Assembly (NCBI RefSeq): GCF_002646595.1
Contig: NZ_PDUD01000029.1
Coordinates: forward strand, 124,001 to 188,000
Source: Flavilitoribacter nigricans DSM 23189 = NBRC 102662
Lineage (GTDB): Bacteria > Bacteroidota > Bacteroidia > Chitinophagales > Saprospiraceae
Length of the DNA stretch: 64,000 nucleotides
Reading direction: 5' to 3'
The notes under the pieces were generated by a model that had not been told where the DNA came from, did not search any database, and saw nothing but the letters and a program-made list of their open reading frames with translations. Below are positions 9,901-17,850 of the stretch, one piece after another; position 1 is the first letter of the stretch; each line of letters starts with the position of its first letter. The translations under genes and the position numbers were made by a program.

Positions 9901-9974
9901 CTTTCACCGGTTCTTCTTCTTTCGCATTCCCGGTAGGTCGTCAGTATGCCGTTGGTCTAAACGTTTCTTTCTAA
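6951..9974 (+). CDS. SusC/RagA-family TonB-linked outer membrane protein
   Basis: This 1007-residue protein is a full-length SusC-type transporter. A signal peptide (MKKLLLLLVSTLLVSAAFAQ) is followed by a carboxypeptidase-D regulatory-like domain (about 22-100, RTVSGTITDESGDALIGASV). Next come the family signature LNEVVVTGYST, a plug domain (SITSVKAEEIEGLPVQSFD to GANGIIVVTTKSG, about 115-235), and a beta-barrel ending in the aromatic residue needed for barrel insertion (AVGLNVSF). SusC proteins import large glycans or peptides across the outer membrane using TonB energy, with a SusD lipoprotein as lid. The substrate cannot be told: no glycosidase is in the cluster. The gene uses strikingly regular, apparently optimised codons (many ggt, ctg, aac, gac), which hints at high expression. 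Confidence 0.95.
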   Translation: MKKLLLLLVSTLLVSAAFAQRTVSGTITDESGDALIGASVLVKGTTIGTVSDIDGSFTLNVPDGSNVLEVSYTGFATQEVTIGNQSTISIILAESSQLLNEVVVTGYSTELRRDVTSSITSVKAEEIEGLPVQSFDRAIQGKVSGVQINSNSGAPGGAVTIRVRGTGSISAGSAPLIIIDGVQMGTTGQGTQGSSNPLNAINPNDIESIEILKDAASASLYGAQGANGIIVVTTKSGSRKGDARFNLSYQEGMVQPMNLYDMMNSQQYADIRRAAYLNAGLSEERAIELYGDPTDPNLPYYDWQEALWRDATLRTLDFSAAGGGEKADYYTAFSYNMQEGQIITNEWERLTGRFNLNADLSDKFSINLRTSIAYVENEGGPCDGGFFVNCPFAPSFWSQPISPAVDEDGNYNPYPLNGDGHNFSINELQNAENVTRLTKTLQNITSLAVNYEILPNLVGRVSAGVDYVNTQDLNSRPSSIPIFSSYGGQLSYTDRVAVNWNTFSTLSYNFTLGDANDFTILGGYEYKQEDWKTFGAVGRGIADPSFLNLGTAANPFSINGTSSTNRRQGVFGSVKYAFNDKYIINGTLRYDGSSRFGSDNRWGLFYSGSAAWRIGAEPFLANAGWLDELKLRVSYGTTGNSDIGDFAALAIFGPRGQYLGASGLAPSKLANNLLGWEEAEQLDLGLDFALAESRIYGSIDAWVKNNRDLLLATQIPADAGISNSTITENVGRVQNRGIDFELNTVLVNSGGFRWTIGGTFSLQDNEVKELNGGRDTIFSGGFPQLIVGEPISFYNLTEFAGVNPANGRIMAYDRNGVPTYSPTNADVKIFDGAFADYFGGFRSEFNFKGFTVFGFFQFQGGNNIYNNDLYALYSAGSGSDNQLVSQADYWKQPGDITNVPKPVQGGVIEGVEQQDFGLSPGSTRFLSDGTYLRLKELKVAYQFPRSLLQGVGLDGVTIYAQGLNLLTWTKFDGIDPEAVGNRVAFTGSSSFAFPVGRQYAVGLNVSF

Positions 9975-10017
9975 GTTGTTGAATAGATCTATTCTATTCA
10001 CTTTCAATAATAAACTA

Positions 10018-11445
10018 ATGAAGATAAAAAATATATTAACGCTTAGCCTTTTAGTGCTGCTGTTCGCATCTTGTGCGGACAGACTGGAAGTAAGCGATCC
10101 GGATTCTCTTTCTCCGGAATCAGTTCTGGACGAAGTAGGTGGTTTTGAATCAGTTTTGCTGTCTGCCTACAACCGTCTGATCAACTTCGGTAACGGCTAC
10201 GGCCAGAATGCTTTCGTAGCACCTGCGATCATGGCCGATCAATTGGATTTCTTCAACCGTACCGGCCGTTACGAAACCCAGTACGTGAACGCTGTACGCG
10301 CTCACATGGGCCGTTGGGGACGTTACATCGGTATCAATGATGCCAACATCATCATCAGCAAGATCGATCGCCTGCGCGAAGATCCTACTGCTGACGCTGA
10401 CCTGATCGACCTGTACAAGGGTGAAGCCCTTTTCATCCGTGCGCTGCACTACCATGACCTGGCTAAGGTCTACGGTTACGAGCCCGGCCAGGAAGTAAAC
10501 GGTTTCAATCTGACCGTGCCCCTGCGTCTGACCGCTACCGACGGAGTATCCGATGCATTCAATGTATCTGCCCGTGCAACCAACACGGAACTGTACCAAC
10601 AGATCGAATCCGACCTGCAGGCTGCGATCGGCCTGTTGCCGGACGTACACCCGAGCGGTCCTTACCGCGCCGGTGCTGCTGCCGCTCACGGCCTGCTGGC
10701 TCGTGTATACCTGTACTGGGGACGCTGGGCAGATGCTGCTGCACAAGCAGAAATGGCCCTGACTAAAACTCCGGCTTCTCTGGTAGAGACCAAAGCCGGA
10801 TACTACGACTCCTGGTCTGCTATTCCTCACCCGGAATCAGTATTCGAGATCGAGATCCGTTCTACCGACTGGTCTACCGTTGACGGTGCCAACAACAGCT
10901 TGAACTCTTTGTCTAATAATATCTACTCCGGTGGCCAGTTCATCCTCGTTGCCAGCACGACGCTGGTAGACGTAATGCAAAGCGAGCCGGGCGACTTCCG
11001 CGATACGATCTTCCGTCAGGTAGATGGTATTCCCGACGGTACCCGTCTGCTGGACAAGTGGAGAGGTGAAAAAGGTGACTTCCTGGAAAACATTCCTTTT
11101 ATGCGTGTTTCTGAACTGTATCTGATCGCAGCTGAGGGTTATGCCCGCAGTGGTAACGAAGGTCAGGCTCAGGAAATGCTGAATATCCTGCGTACTGCAC
11201 GCGGTCTGTCCGAAACCAGCGCTACCGGCGCTGCGCTGACGGATCTGATCCTGAAAGAACGTCAGGTAGAACTGGCTCTGGAAGGACACCGCTGGTACGA
11301 TCTGAAGCGTCTGGGTATGGGTATTCCCAAAAGCCCGGCTGCTAACGTACCGGATCTGAGCTACAGCGATTTCCGCCTGCTGGCACCATTGTCAGAAAGT
11401 GATCTGACGCTGAACGAAATGCTGGTACAGAACCCAGGCTATTAA
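10018..11445 (+). CDS. SusD/RagB-family nutrient-binding outer membrane lipoprotein
   Basis: The 475-residue product starts with a lipoprotein signal (LLVLLFASCAD, Cys near residue 19) and has the SusD pattern. An N-terminal TPR-like region contains the DLYKGEALFIRALHYHDLAKVYG helix, and the C-terminal motif is LNILRTARGL ... LILKERQVELALEGHRWYDLKRLG. SusD caps the SusC barrel at the cell surface and captures the ligand. It follows susC after a short gap and is surely co-transcribed. I placed the start at the ATG of MKIKNILTLSL because the upstream TTG at 9976 would precede the signal peptide with an unlikely extension. Codon use is as regular as in susC. Confidence 0.95.
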   Translation: MKIKNILTLSLLVLLFASCADRLEVSDPDSLSPESVLDEVGGFESVLLSAYNRLINFGNGYGQNAFVAPAIMADQLDFFNRTGRYETQYVNAVRAHMGRWGRYIGINDANIIISKIDRLREDPTADADLIDLYKGEALFIRALHYHDLAKVYGYEPGQEVNGFNLTVPLRLTATDGVSDAFNVSARATNTELYQQIESDLQAAIGLLPDVHPSGPYRAGAAAAHGLLARVYLYWGRWADAAAQAEMALTKTPASLVETKAGYYDSWSAIPHPESVFEIEIRSTDWSTVDGANNSLNSLSNNIYSGGQFILVASTTLVDVMQSEPGDFRDTIFRQVDGIPDGTRLLDKWRGEKGDFLENIPFMRVSELYLIAAEGYARSGNEGQAQEMLNILRTARGLSETSATGAALTDLILKERQVELALEGHRWYDLKRLGMGIPKSPAANVPDLSYSDFRLLAPLSESDLTLNEMLVQNPGY

Positions 11446-11481
11446 TCCATCTGAGGTAGTATTAATTCAAAAATTCAAGAA

Positions 11482-12309
11482 ATGAAAAAATTGTTATATA
11501 CGATGGTCCTGTTGGCCGGCCTGTTTTCAGCCTGCGAAGAACCGGGTACATCGATCCTTTATGATAAAACCTTTTTGGAACTGGATGCGGCTACTACCGT
11601 AACCGGCTCCAAAACCTACACCTACAAGCGGGTGGATGACGGCTCTGGTGTACCCAGCGGCTTCATCGTGAACCTGGGATCTGCTCAGCTGTCCAATCCG
11701 GTAGACTTCACCTTCGAAGTGGACGCTACGGAAAGCACTGCTGTAGAAAACCTGCACTACACGCTTAACGGTAACACCGGTACGATCGCAGCCAACTCCA
11801 ATACGGTAGAACTGCCGATCACGATTCTGGATGACAACATCAACCCGGGCGAGCAGTTCTCCATCGTGGTGAACCTGACGACGGCCGATGTAGAGATCAA
11901 CCCGAACTACCAATCCGGTACACACATGATCCAGATCACTTGTGATTCGGATCTGGGTGGTGATTACTCCTACTCAGTGACCGGCCAGTCTACGGACGGT
12001 TGCTGCCCGGATGAAACGACCCAAACCGGCACCCTCACACTGACCGACGAAGGAGATGGTGTGTACACGATCTCTGACTGGTCTGCCGGTCTGTACCTTA
12101 CCTGGTACGAAGTATACGGTATTACCCCGGACTTTGATATGTCCGGACGCGTAACCGATATCTGCGGTAATATCAGCGGTGAGTTCGGTGAACCATTCGG
12201 TACGAATACCGTGATCAACGGTACGGTTAATCCGGATACGGGTGTGATCACTTACACCTGGGTTAACGGCTATGACGATATGGCTACCGTTACTCTGACG
12301 CCAATGTAA
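11482..12309 (+). CDS. Surface lipoprotein with Calx-beta-like domain, third gene of the susCD operon
   Basis: This 275-residue protein has a lipoprotein signal (MKKLLYTMVLLAGLFSACEEP). Residues about 35-150 resemble a Calx-beta / Bacteroidota lipoprotein fold (SNPVDFTFEVDATESTAV, AANSNTVELPITILDDNINP, GEQFSIVVNLTTADVEI). The second half (CDSDLGGDYSYSVTGQSTDG onwards) is a separate beta-rich domain with paired cysteines (GCC, DICGN). It follows susD by 36 nt and precedes a terminator, so it is the end of the operon. By position it should be an accessory binding protein, comparable in role to SusE/SusF, that helps capture the SusCD ligand. The ligand is unknown and domain names are given with caution. 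Confidence 0.75.
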   Translation: MKKLLYTMVLLAGLFSACEEPGTSILYDKTFLELDAATTVTGSKTYTYKRVDDGSGVPSGFIVNLGSAQLSNPVDFTFEVDATESTAVENLHYTLNGNTGTIAANSNTVELPITILDDNINPGEQFSIVVNLTTADVEINPNYQSGTHMIQITCDSDLGGDYSYSVTGQSTDGCCPDETTQTGTLTLTDEGDGVYTISDWSAGLYLTWYEVYGITPDFDMSGRVTDICGNISGEFGEPFGTNTVINGTVNPDTGVITYTWVNGYDDMATVTLTPM

Positions 12310-12329
12310 TTAAGGATTGAGGGTAAAAG

Positions 12330-12384
12330 TTGGCCATCAACCGTCGACCATCAACCGTCGACCGTCAACCGTCAACCGTCAACC
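12330..12384. repeat. Tandem heptamer repeat cgtcaac
   Basis: About seven copies of a cgtcaac/cgtcgac/catcaac heptamer stand between the lipoprotein stop and its terminator. The phase is regular for the last four copies. It is a simple-sequence repeat with no open frame. Confidence 0.85.
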
Positions 12385-12402
12385 AACATTGATATTTGAT
12401 CT

Positions 12403-12447
12403 TGAAAAGCCGTATCGGGGAAACCTGATACGGCTTTTCAGTTTTTT
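12403..12447 (+). terminator. Intrinsic terminator of the susCD operon
   Basis: Bases 12403-12416 (tgaaaagccgtatc) are exactly complementary to 12427-12440, with a 10-nt loop, and a run of six T follows. It ends the susC-susD-lipoprotein transcript. Confidence 0.9.
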
Positions 12448-12492
12448 CGGGAATATTACCCCGTCTGCGCAATAACTACTAATAAAAATTCT

Positions 12493-12525
12493 TTTGGTAT
12501 TTTCCCTGACGAAAGAATAATTTTA
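12493..12525 (+). promoter_or_regulatory. Candidate promoter for the subtilase gene
   Basis: TTTG at 12493-12496 and TAATTTTA at 12518-12525 match the Bacteroidota -33/-7 pattern with one mismatch in the -7 box and a 21-nt spacer, 66 bases before the ATG. Confidence 0.35.
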
Positions 12526-12590
12526 CTTGGTGATACCAATGGATTATCGGGAACTTCGTTCTTCGTAATTAAAGTTGATAAAGGATTAGT

Positions 12591-15500
12591 ATGTCAATAA
12601 AAAAAATGCTCACTTGCGGCATGCTGCTGTTGTTTGCCCTAAGTGTCCGCTCCCAATCTTATTATTACCCAAAAAATGAAGCGGCACTCCGCAGTTTACG
12701 CCAGGAGTTGCAGGAAGAAAGCCAGGAGCGGGAAACCCGCGTCCAGCGCTATTTGCAAAGCCATCTTACCGAAAGCCGTTCCTTTCAGGTGGAAGATAAC
12801 CGCTATTTTCTGCACGATGTTGTAGACGGACATCCGCAATATCTAATCACCCACAACGCCGGCTCCGCCCGTTCTATGGGCATGGAAGACCTGCGGCCGG
12901 GCGGTAAATTCGGACTGAATATCACCGGTGCCGGTTTACGGGTAGCGGTCTGGGATGCCGGTCTGGCCCGGCGTACGCACCAGGCCTACCAGGGACGCCT
13001 CCTGAATAATGACTCCGGGGCCGAAGTGGATGATCACGCCTGCCACGTGGTGGGCACCCTGATCGCTGCGGGTATTAAGCCCAACGCCCAGGGCATGCTC
13101 TACGAGGCGCAGGCTTCCGCTTACGACTGGAATCAGGACTACGAAGAAATGATCACCGAATCGCTCAATAATAACCTGCTGGTATCCAACCACTCCTATG
13201 GCTACGGTGCCGGTTGGGAAAACGGCGTCTGGCTCGGTGACGCTTCCATCAGCAATGAAGAAGACTACCGCTTCGGCTTCTACGGCAGTCGTTCCCGCAC
13301 CGTGGATAATATCGCCTTCAATGCGCCATACTATTCTATTTTCAAATCTGCGGGGAACGATCGGGGAGATTCCGGGAACGGTGTGCAACCGGCCGATGGT
13401 CCTTTTGATTGCATCAGTGACTGGGGCGTGGCCAAAAATGTCTTTACGATAGGAGCGGTCCGCAAAATTTCCGGTGAATATACCGGCCCCCAGGATATCG
13501 TCATGAGCGGCTTCAGTAGCTGGGGCCCGGCTGATGACGGCCGGATCAAACCGGATCTGGTCGCCCCCGGGGTAAGTCTTTACAGCGCTTTATCCGGCTC
13601 GGACGAGGCCTACGGAAACCTCAGTGGTACCTCCATGGCTTCACCAAGTGCGGCCGGAGCCGTCATGGCCGTCAACGAAGCGCACCGGCTGTTCCACAAC
13701 ACCTATCTGCGTTCGGCAACCTTGAAAGCCCTGATCATTCAGACCGCTTTTGAAGCGGGTAATTCTCCCGGTCCGGATTATTCTTTCGGCTGGGGTATGG
13801 TAAACGCCTCGGGTGCCGTAGACCTGATCAGTAAAAAGGATGAGGTCAACAATTTCATCATCGAATCTTCGCTGCTCAACCAGGATTCTTTTGTACTGGA
13901 ACTGAACCCCGTAGCCGATAAAAAAATAACCGCTACTATTGCCTGGACCGATCCCGCCGGCTCGCCGGTATCCGCTTCTCTGGATCCCACCGATCTCATG
14001 CTGGTAAATGATCTCGATATGCGTATCCGCGATGAAGTAGGCAATGTGGTCCGTCCCTGGTCGCTGGATCCCAGTGCACCGGGTAAGGTAGCTTCCCGCA
14101 GCGATAACTTCCGGGATAATGTGGAAAAGATCGAGTTTAACAATCCACAGCCCCGTAAATATTTTCTGGTGATCAAACACAAAGGGGAGTTGCGCAACGG
14201 CAAACAGGATTTTGGGCTGGTGCTGCAGTATCAGTCCCAGGACCCCGGCCTGGAAAATCTCTACTGGGTAAATAACGACGGCCAGTGGTCGGATAATGAA
14301 CAGTGGTCCAATACATCCGGAGGTAATACTTCCAGCCTGACCCCGCAGGCCAACAGTAAGCTGATCTTCGATAACAATTCCTTCGACGAGGTGACCCATA
14401 CGGTCACGATCGATCAGGACTTCGAAGTAGCCGGCATCGTATCGCTCAACGATAAGCAAGTGACTTTTGACCTGGGCGGCAATACGCTCACCGTTAGCGG
14501 ATCGGTCATTATCGGATCGCCTAATTTTACGATCACCAACGGAACGATCATTCTCAGCAATGAAAATCCGGATCAGACCTACAATATCGACCTCGACCAA
14601 ACTAATACCAGTAATCTAAATATTGTGATCGATGATGATAATGCCGCTACCTGGACGATCAACAGTAGTGAAGTAAGTCTGAACGCATTGTCCGTATTAT
14701 CCGGAACCTGTAGCGTCAGTAATACGACGCTTAAACTCTCCGATCTGATCGTGCACGGCGACGCTACCTTCAATCTGGTGAATAGCGAATTGGTGAATCC
14801 CTCTTTCATTCAGTTCACATCGGGCATCTCGTGGAACGATGATTTCAACTCCGTCATTCGGGTAGACGATCCGGCGGTATCGCTTAGTTTGGATGCTCCC
14901 GAGATCACCATCAATACCAAGGTCGAGATATCCGGTACTTCGATAATCTTATCCGGAGACGGTATGATCCTGGATCGATTAGAGACTGCCAATGCTACGA
15001 TCAGTCAACCCGACAATATCACCATCTTCAATCTGACGCTGCTACCCGGCAGCATACTCAACCTCGCGGGAGGGGTCACACTCGAGATCAGTAAAACGCT
15101 GGTGATCGATTCATCTCCGGATAACCGGGTAAGACTGGCTTCAGTAGATGTGCTTAATAAACCGACCATCCTGCTTGGGCAGCGCGAAAAGTACTGCTAT
15201 ACCGATCTGGAGATCGAAAACCTGGACCTGGCCGGAGCGGCCTCGGTCAGCGTCGGAGTAAACAGTACGGTGATCAATTCCGACAACTGGTTCGAAGTGG
15301 AGTGCGAAGATCTGCTGTTCGCTAATTTTGATGTACAGTACACCTGTGTGGGTTCCTTAGCCCAGTTCACCGATAACAGCGAAGGAGAGATCGCGGCTTA
15401 CCAGTGGTACGTGAACGGCGAACCGGTCGGTACCGATGCCATTACCGAATACGTGTTTACCCAAACCGGCGACTATCTCATCCAGCTGGAAATTACCGAT

Positions 15501-16034
15501 CCGGAAAGCAACGTAGCCAGTTACGAAGAAACTGTTACGGTGGTCACCTCCGACATTCCGGACAACCGTATCATTCAAAACCCCACCCAACTCGCGAGTC
15601 TGAACGTGGCCGACAGCTACCAGTGGTATAAGAACGGCGAACCGATCCCCGGAGCTACCTCGCGCGTGTACGTGTACAACGGCGAACTGGCGATCTACTG
15701 GGTGGTCACCTATCAGGGTCTGTGCAATAAAAGGTCCGAAGTGCTCGATCTATTGGGAACGGCCGTTCGCAATCTGGACCGGGAAGGCGAGGACCTGCTC
15801 GATATCTACCCGATCCCAACCCGGCAGGAGCTATACCTAAAAGCCCGTAATGCACCCTTCCGGCAGTTTTACCTAAATATTTACAACGCTTACGGCCAGA
15901 GTGTCTTCAGTGCGGACCTGGGGCCGGGCACCACACACAAAATCGATCTATCCTCCTACACTTCGGGAATTTATTTCCTGGTCATGGATGTAGGGGATCA
16001 AATATTAACCAAAAAAATCATTAAGCATGATTAG
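12591..16034 (+). CDS. Secreted S8 (subtilisin-like) serine peptidase with PKD-like and C-terminal sorting domains
   Basis: The 1147-residue protein has a signal peptide (to about SVRSQ) and an S8 catalytic domain (about 95-415). The catalytic Asp is in LRVAVWDAGLA, the His in DDHACHVVGTLIAAG (where most subtilases read HGTHVAG), the oxyanion Asn in SAGND and the Ser in LSGTSMASPSAAGAV. A P-domain-like/jelly-roll region follows (FVLELNPVADKKITATIAWT), then long beta-solenoid-like repeats (about 550-870), a PKD-like domain (CVGSLAQFTDNSEGEIAAYQ) and a C-terminal beta-domain of about 75 residues (LDIYPIPTRQELYL to KKIIKHD). The last is typical of type IX secretion cargo. It should be exported and surface-bound or released, digesting protein. 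The following gene overlaps its end by 8 nt. Confidence 0.9.
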   Translation: MSIKKMLTCGMLLLFALSVRSQSYYYPKNEAALRSLRQELQEESQERETRVQRYLQSHLTESRSFQVEDNRYFLHDVVDGHPQYLITHNAGSARSMGMEDLRPGGKFGLNITGAGLRVAVWDAGLARRTHQAYQGRLLNNDSGAEVDDHACHVVGTLIAAGIKPNAQGMLYEAQASAYDWNQDYEEMITESLNNNLLVSNHSYGYGAGWENGVWLGDASISNEEDYRFGFYGSRSRTVDNIAFNAPYYSIFKSAGNDRGDSGNGVQPADGPFDCISDWGVAKNVFTIGAVRKISGEYTGPQDIVMSGFSSWGPADDGRIKPDLVAPGVSLYSALSGSDEAYGNLSGTSMASPSAAGAVMAVNEAHRLFHNTYLRSATLKALIIQTAFEAGNSPGPDYSFGWGMVNASGAVDLISKKDEVNNFIIESSLLNQDSFVLELNPVADKKITATIAWTDPAGSPVSASLDPTDLMLVNDLDMRIRDEVGNVVRPWSLDPSAPGKVASRSDNFRDNVEKIEFNNPQPRKYFLVIKHKGELRNGKQDFGLVLQYQSQDPGLENLYWVNNDGQWSDNEQWSNTSGGNTSSLTPQANSKLIFDNNSFDEVTHTVTIDQDFEVAGIVSLNDKQVTFDLGGNTLTVSGSVIIGSPNFTITNGTIILSNENPDQTYNIDLDQTNTSNLNIVIDDDNAATWTINSSEVSLNALSVLSGTCSVSNTTLKLSDLIVHGDATFNLVNSELVNPSFIQFTSGISWNDDFNSVIRVDDPAVSLSLDAPEITINTKVEISGTSIILSGDGMILDRLETANATISQPDNITIFNLTLLPGSILNLAGGVTLEISKTLVIDSSPDNRVRLASVDVLNKPTILLGQREKYCYTDLEIENLDLAGAASVSVGVNSTVINSDNWFEVECEDLLFANFDVQYTCVGSLAQFTDNSEGEIAAYQWYVNGEPVGTDAITEYVFTQTGDYLIQLEITDPESNVASYEETVTVVTSDIPDNRIIQNPTQLASLNVADSYQWYKNGEPIPGATSRVYVYNGELAIYWVVTYQGLCNKRSEVLDLLGTAVRNLDREGEDLLDIYPIPTRQELYLKARNAPFRQFYLNIYNAYGQSVFSADLGPGTTHKIDLSSYTSGIYFLVMDVGDQILTKKIIKHD

Positions 16035-16686
16035 GTCAAGTATTCTTAGCTTCTTTCTGGCGCTCATCACTATTTCGGTATCTGCACAGAACAACTTTTA
16101 TAACCAGAATAATCAGGTCCTGATGCAGGACCGCTACGATAAAATTGACGGCACTCCCTACCTGCTGGAGGATTGGGGTACGGCCGTTCTCTATCCGCTA
16201 AAAGGTGAATCGCTCCGCCACGCCAAGATCAACTATAACGGTACGACCGGTACGTTTGAGATCGTGGAAGGCGATGCCTATATCGAACTGAATGCCGCCC
16301 TCTACAATAAGGTAGAACTGAATTATAAGGGCAAAACCTATACTTTTGTCAACCGGCTGAAACCGGACGATGTGACGTATTATATGGTCCTGCACGAAGG
16401 AAAAGACTACCTTTTCCTCGAACACTTCGAAGCGGACCTGCGCTCGCAGGGCGCAAATTATGGCGTATCGGCGGATCAGGAGAAATTCGTTCCCGTTACC
16501 AATAACTACGTCTGGAAGGACGGAACGCTCCACGACATCAACCGCAACACCAAAAAGATCGTCAGCTTTTTTGATTCACCGGCTTTGAAAAAAGAAGTGA
16601 AGAACAAAAAACTGAACCTGAAAGACGACGCAGACCTAAGCGCTGCCCTGAGCTATTACGATCAGCGGCAGGAGAAGAAGAATTGA
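16027..16686 (+). CDS. Secreted protein of unknown function, translationally coupled to the subtilase
   Basis: I do not recognise this 219-residue protein. It has a signal peptide (MIRSSILSFFLALITISVSAQ) and a mature part rich in Tyr, Asn and Lys. A region GTPYLLEDWGTAVLYPLKG followed by a beta-strand pattern (FEIVEGDAYIELNAAL, KVELNYKGKTYTFVNRL) looks like a small beta-sandwich. The tail is strongly charged (KKEVKNKKLNLKDDADLSAA). There is no lipobox or sorting domain, so it is probably periplasmic. Its ATG overlaps the end of the subtilase gene by 8 nt, so the two are co-translated and may function together, for instance as chaperone or inhibitor; that role is inference only. Confidence 0.7.
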   Translation: MIRSSILSFFLALITISVSAQNNFYNQNNQVLMQDRYDKIDGTPYLLEDWGTAVLYPLKGESLRHAKINYNGTTGTFEIVEGDAYIELNAALYNKVELNYKGKTYTFVNRLKPDDVTYYMVLHEGKDYLFLEHFEADLRSQGANYGVSADQEKFVPVTNNYVWKDGTLHDINRNTKKIVSFFDSPALKKEVKNKKLNLKDDADLSAALSYYDQRQEKKN

Positions 16687-16737
16687 GTTGCAGCAAGTTA
16701 ATGACAATTCTCAGGATCGTTGCAAACAGGTAGAGAA

Positions 16738-16809
16738 GTGAAACGTGTATAGGTAGCTAAGTGGAAGGTTATCAGCCCTTTCCACATTGCAACTTATACA
16801 CGTTTCCAC
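16738..16809. repeat. Imperfect inverted repeat, about 30-bp arms
   Basis: The arm starting gtgaaacgtgtata at 16738 is complementary, with a few mismatches, to the arm ending tatacacgtttccac at 16809. The two flank a short central loop. It lies in the 312-bp gap (16687-16998) before murQ, which holds no gene, and the sequence between this structure and the next repeat is otherwise unremarkable. Confidence 0.6.
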
Positions 16810-16930
16810 GATTAGGCAGACCGTCCATCATGCGGTGACCGAAAGTTCACGAGTGCGCGCCTGCACACTTTTTTGCATAAAGCGCTTCGCTATTTCCGGC
16901 ACTTCATTACCTTCGTGCGGATAATCAGGA

Positions 16931-16980
16931 GTGAGGAATGAAACGTGAGGAATGAGCAGTTCCTTCATTCCTCACGCTTC
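16931..16980. repeat. Direct and inverted repeat of gtgaggaatga upstream of murQ
   Basis: gtgaggaatga occurs twice in direct orientation (from 16931 and from 16945), and its complement tcattcctcac follows at 16964-16974. This gives an 11-bp hairpin ending just before the murQ start at 16999. It could be an operator or a leader hairpin. Confidence 0.6.
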
Positions 16981-16998
16981 CCGCTCAAAAACGTACCT

Positions 16999-17805
16999 AT
17001 GCAAAAGATCACCGAATCTCCCTCCCATTACCGCCATCTGGAAAAGATGGAAACCCGCGAGCTGCTGGAAAGCATGAACAAAGAGGACCAGAGCGTCCCG
17101 CTGGCCGTGGCTAAAACCATTCCTGTTATTACCAATTTAGTAGAGATCATCGCGGCCAAGATGCAGGAAGGCGGCCGGCTGTTCTATCTCGGGGCCGGCA
17201 CGAGTGGACGTCTCGGGGTACTGGATGCTTCCGAATGCCCGCCCACCTACGGCGTACCTCCAAACTGGGTGATCGGTCTGATAGCCGGGGGCGATCACGC
17301 GCTACGCAATTCCGTAGAACACGCCGAAGATGATCCCATGCAGGGATGGAACGACCTGATGGAATATAAGATAGACGAAAATGATGTGGTAGTCGGTATC
17401 GCCGCTTCCGGTACTACTCCCTACGTGATCGGTGCGTTGGAGGAAGCCCGCAAGCGCAATATCGTAACCGGCTGCATCACCTGCAATACCGGCTCGCCGC
17501 TCGCCGCTGCGGCGGATCACCCCATCGAAGTGGTGGTTGGCCCGGAATTCGTGACCGGCAGTACCCGCATGAAGTCCGGGACCGCCCAAAAGCTGGTACT
17601 CAATATGATCAGTACCGCCGTGATGATCCGTCTGGGACGGGTGAAGGACAATCGTATGGTAGATATGAAACTGGCTAACAATAAGCTGGTGGATCGCGGC
17701 ACTAAAATGGTGATGCAGGAACTGGACATCAGCTACGAAGCGGCCCAGCAGTTGCTGGAAAAACACGGCAGTGTACGAAAAGCCGTCGAAGCAGGACGGG
17801 ATTGA
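16999..17805 (+). CDS. murQ: N-acetylmuramic acid 6-phosphate etherase
   Basis: The 268-residue product cleaves the lactyl ether of MurNAc-6-phosphate to give GlcNAc-6-phosphate and D-lactate in cell-wall recycling. SIS-domain motifs are clear: LFYLGAGTSGRLGVLDASEC with PPTYG, then AEDDPMQGW and VVGIAASGTTPYVIGAL. The signature VTGSTRMKSGTAQKLVLNM follows, and a C-terminal UBA-like helix pair holds the conserved ISYEAAQQLLEKHG. The ATG at 16999 starts MQKITESPSHYRHLEKMETR, the normal N-terminus; an upstream GTG would add 18 residues that include part of the repeat. It is followed after 45 nt by a BadF-type kinase that plausibly acts in the same pathway. Confidence 0.95.
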   Translation: MQKITESPSHYRHLEKMETRELLESMNKEDQSVPLAVAKTIPVITNLVEIIAAKMQEGGRLFYLGAGTSGRLGVLDASECPPTYGVPPNWVIGLIAGGDHALRNSVEHAEDDPMQGWNDLMEYKIDENDVVVGIAASGTTPYVIGALEEARKRNIVTGCITCNTGSPLAAAADHPIEVVVGPEFVTGSTRMKSGTAQKLVLNMISTAVMIRLGRVKDNRMVDMKLANNKLVDRGTKMVMQELDISYEAAQQLLEKHGSVRKAVEAGRD

Positions 17806-17850
17806 TGCCATGATGTTGTGATTATTTGATACCACGATAAACACTTCATT

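Noticed and set aside
13641-14600. A 319-codon frame antisense to the subtilase
   Set aside because: It lies entirely inside a gene with intact catalytic motifs and shows no protein-like composition of its own.
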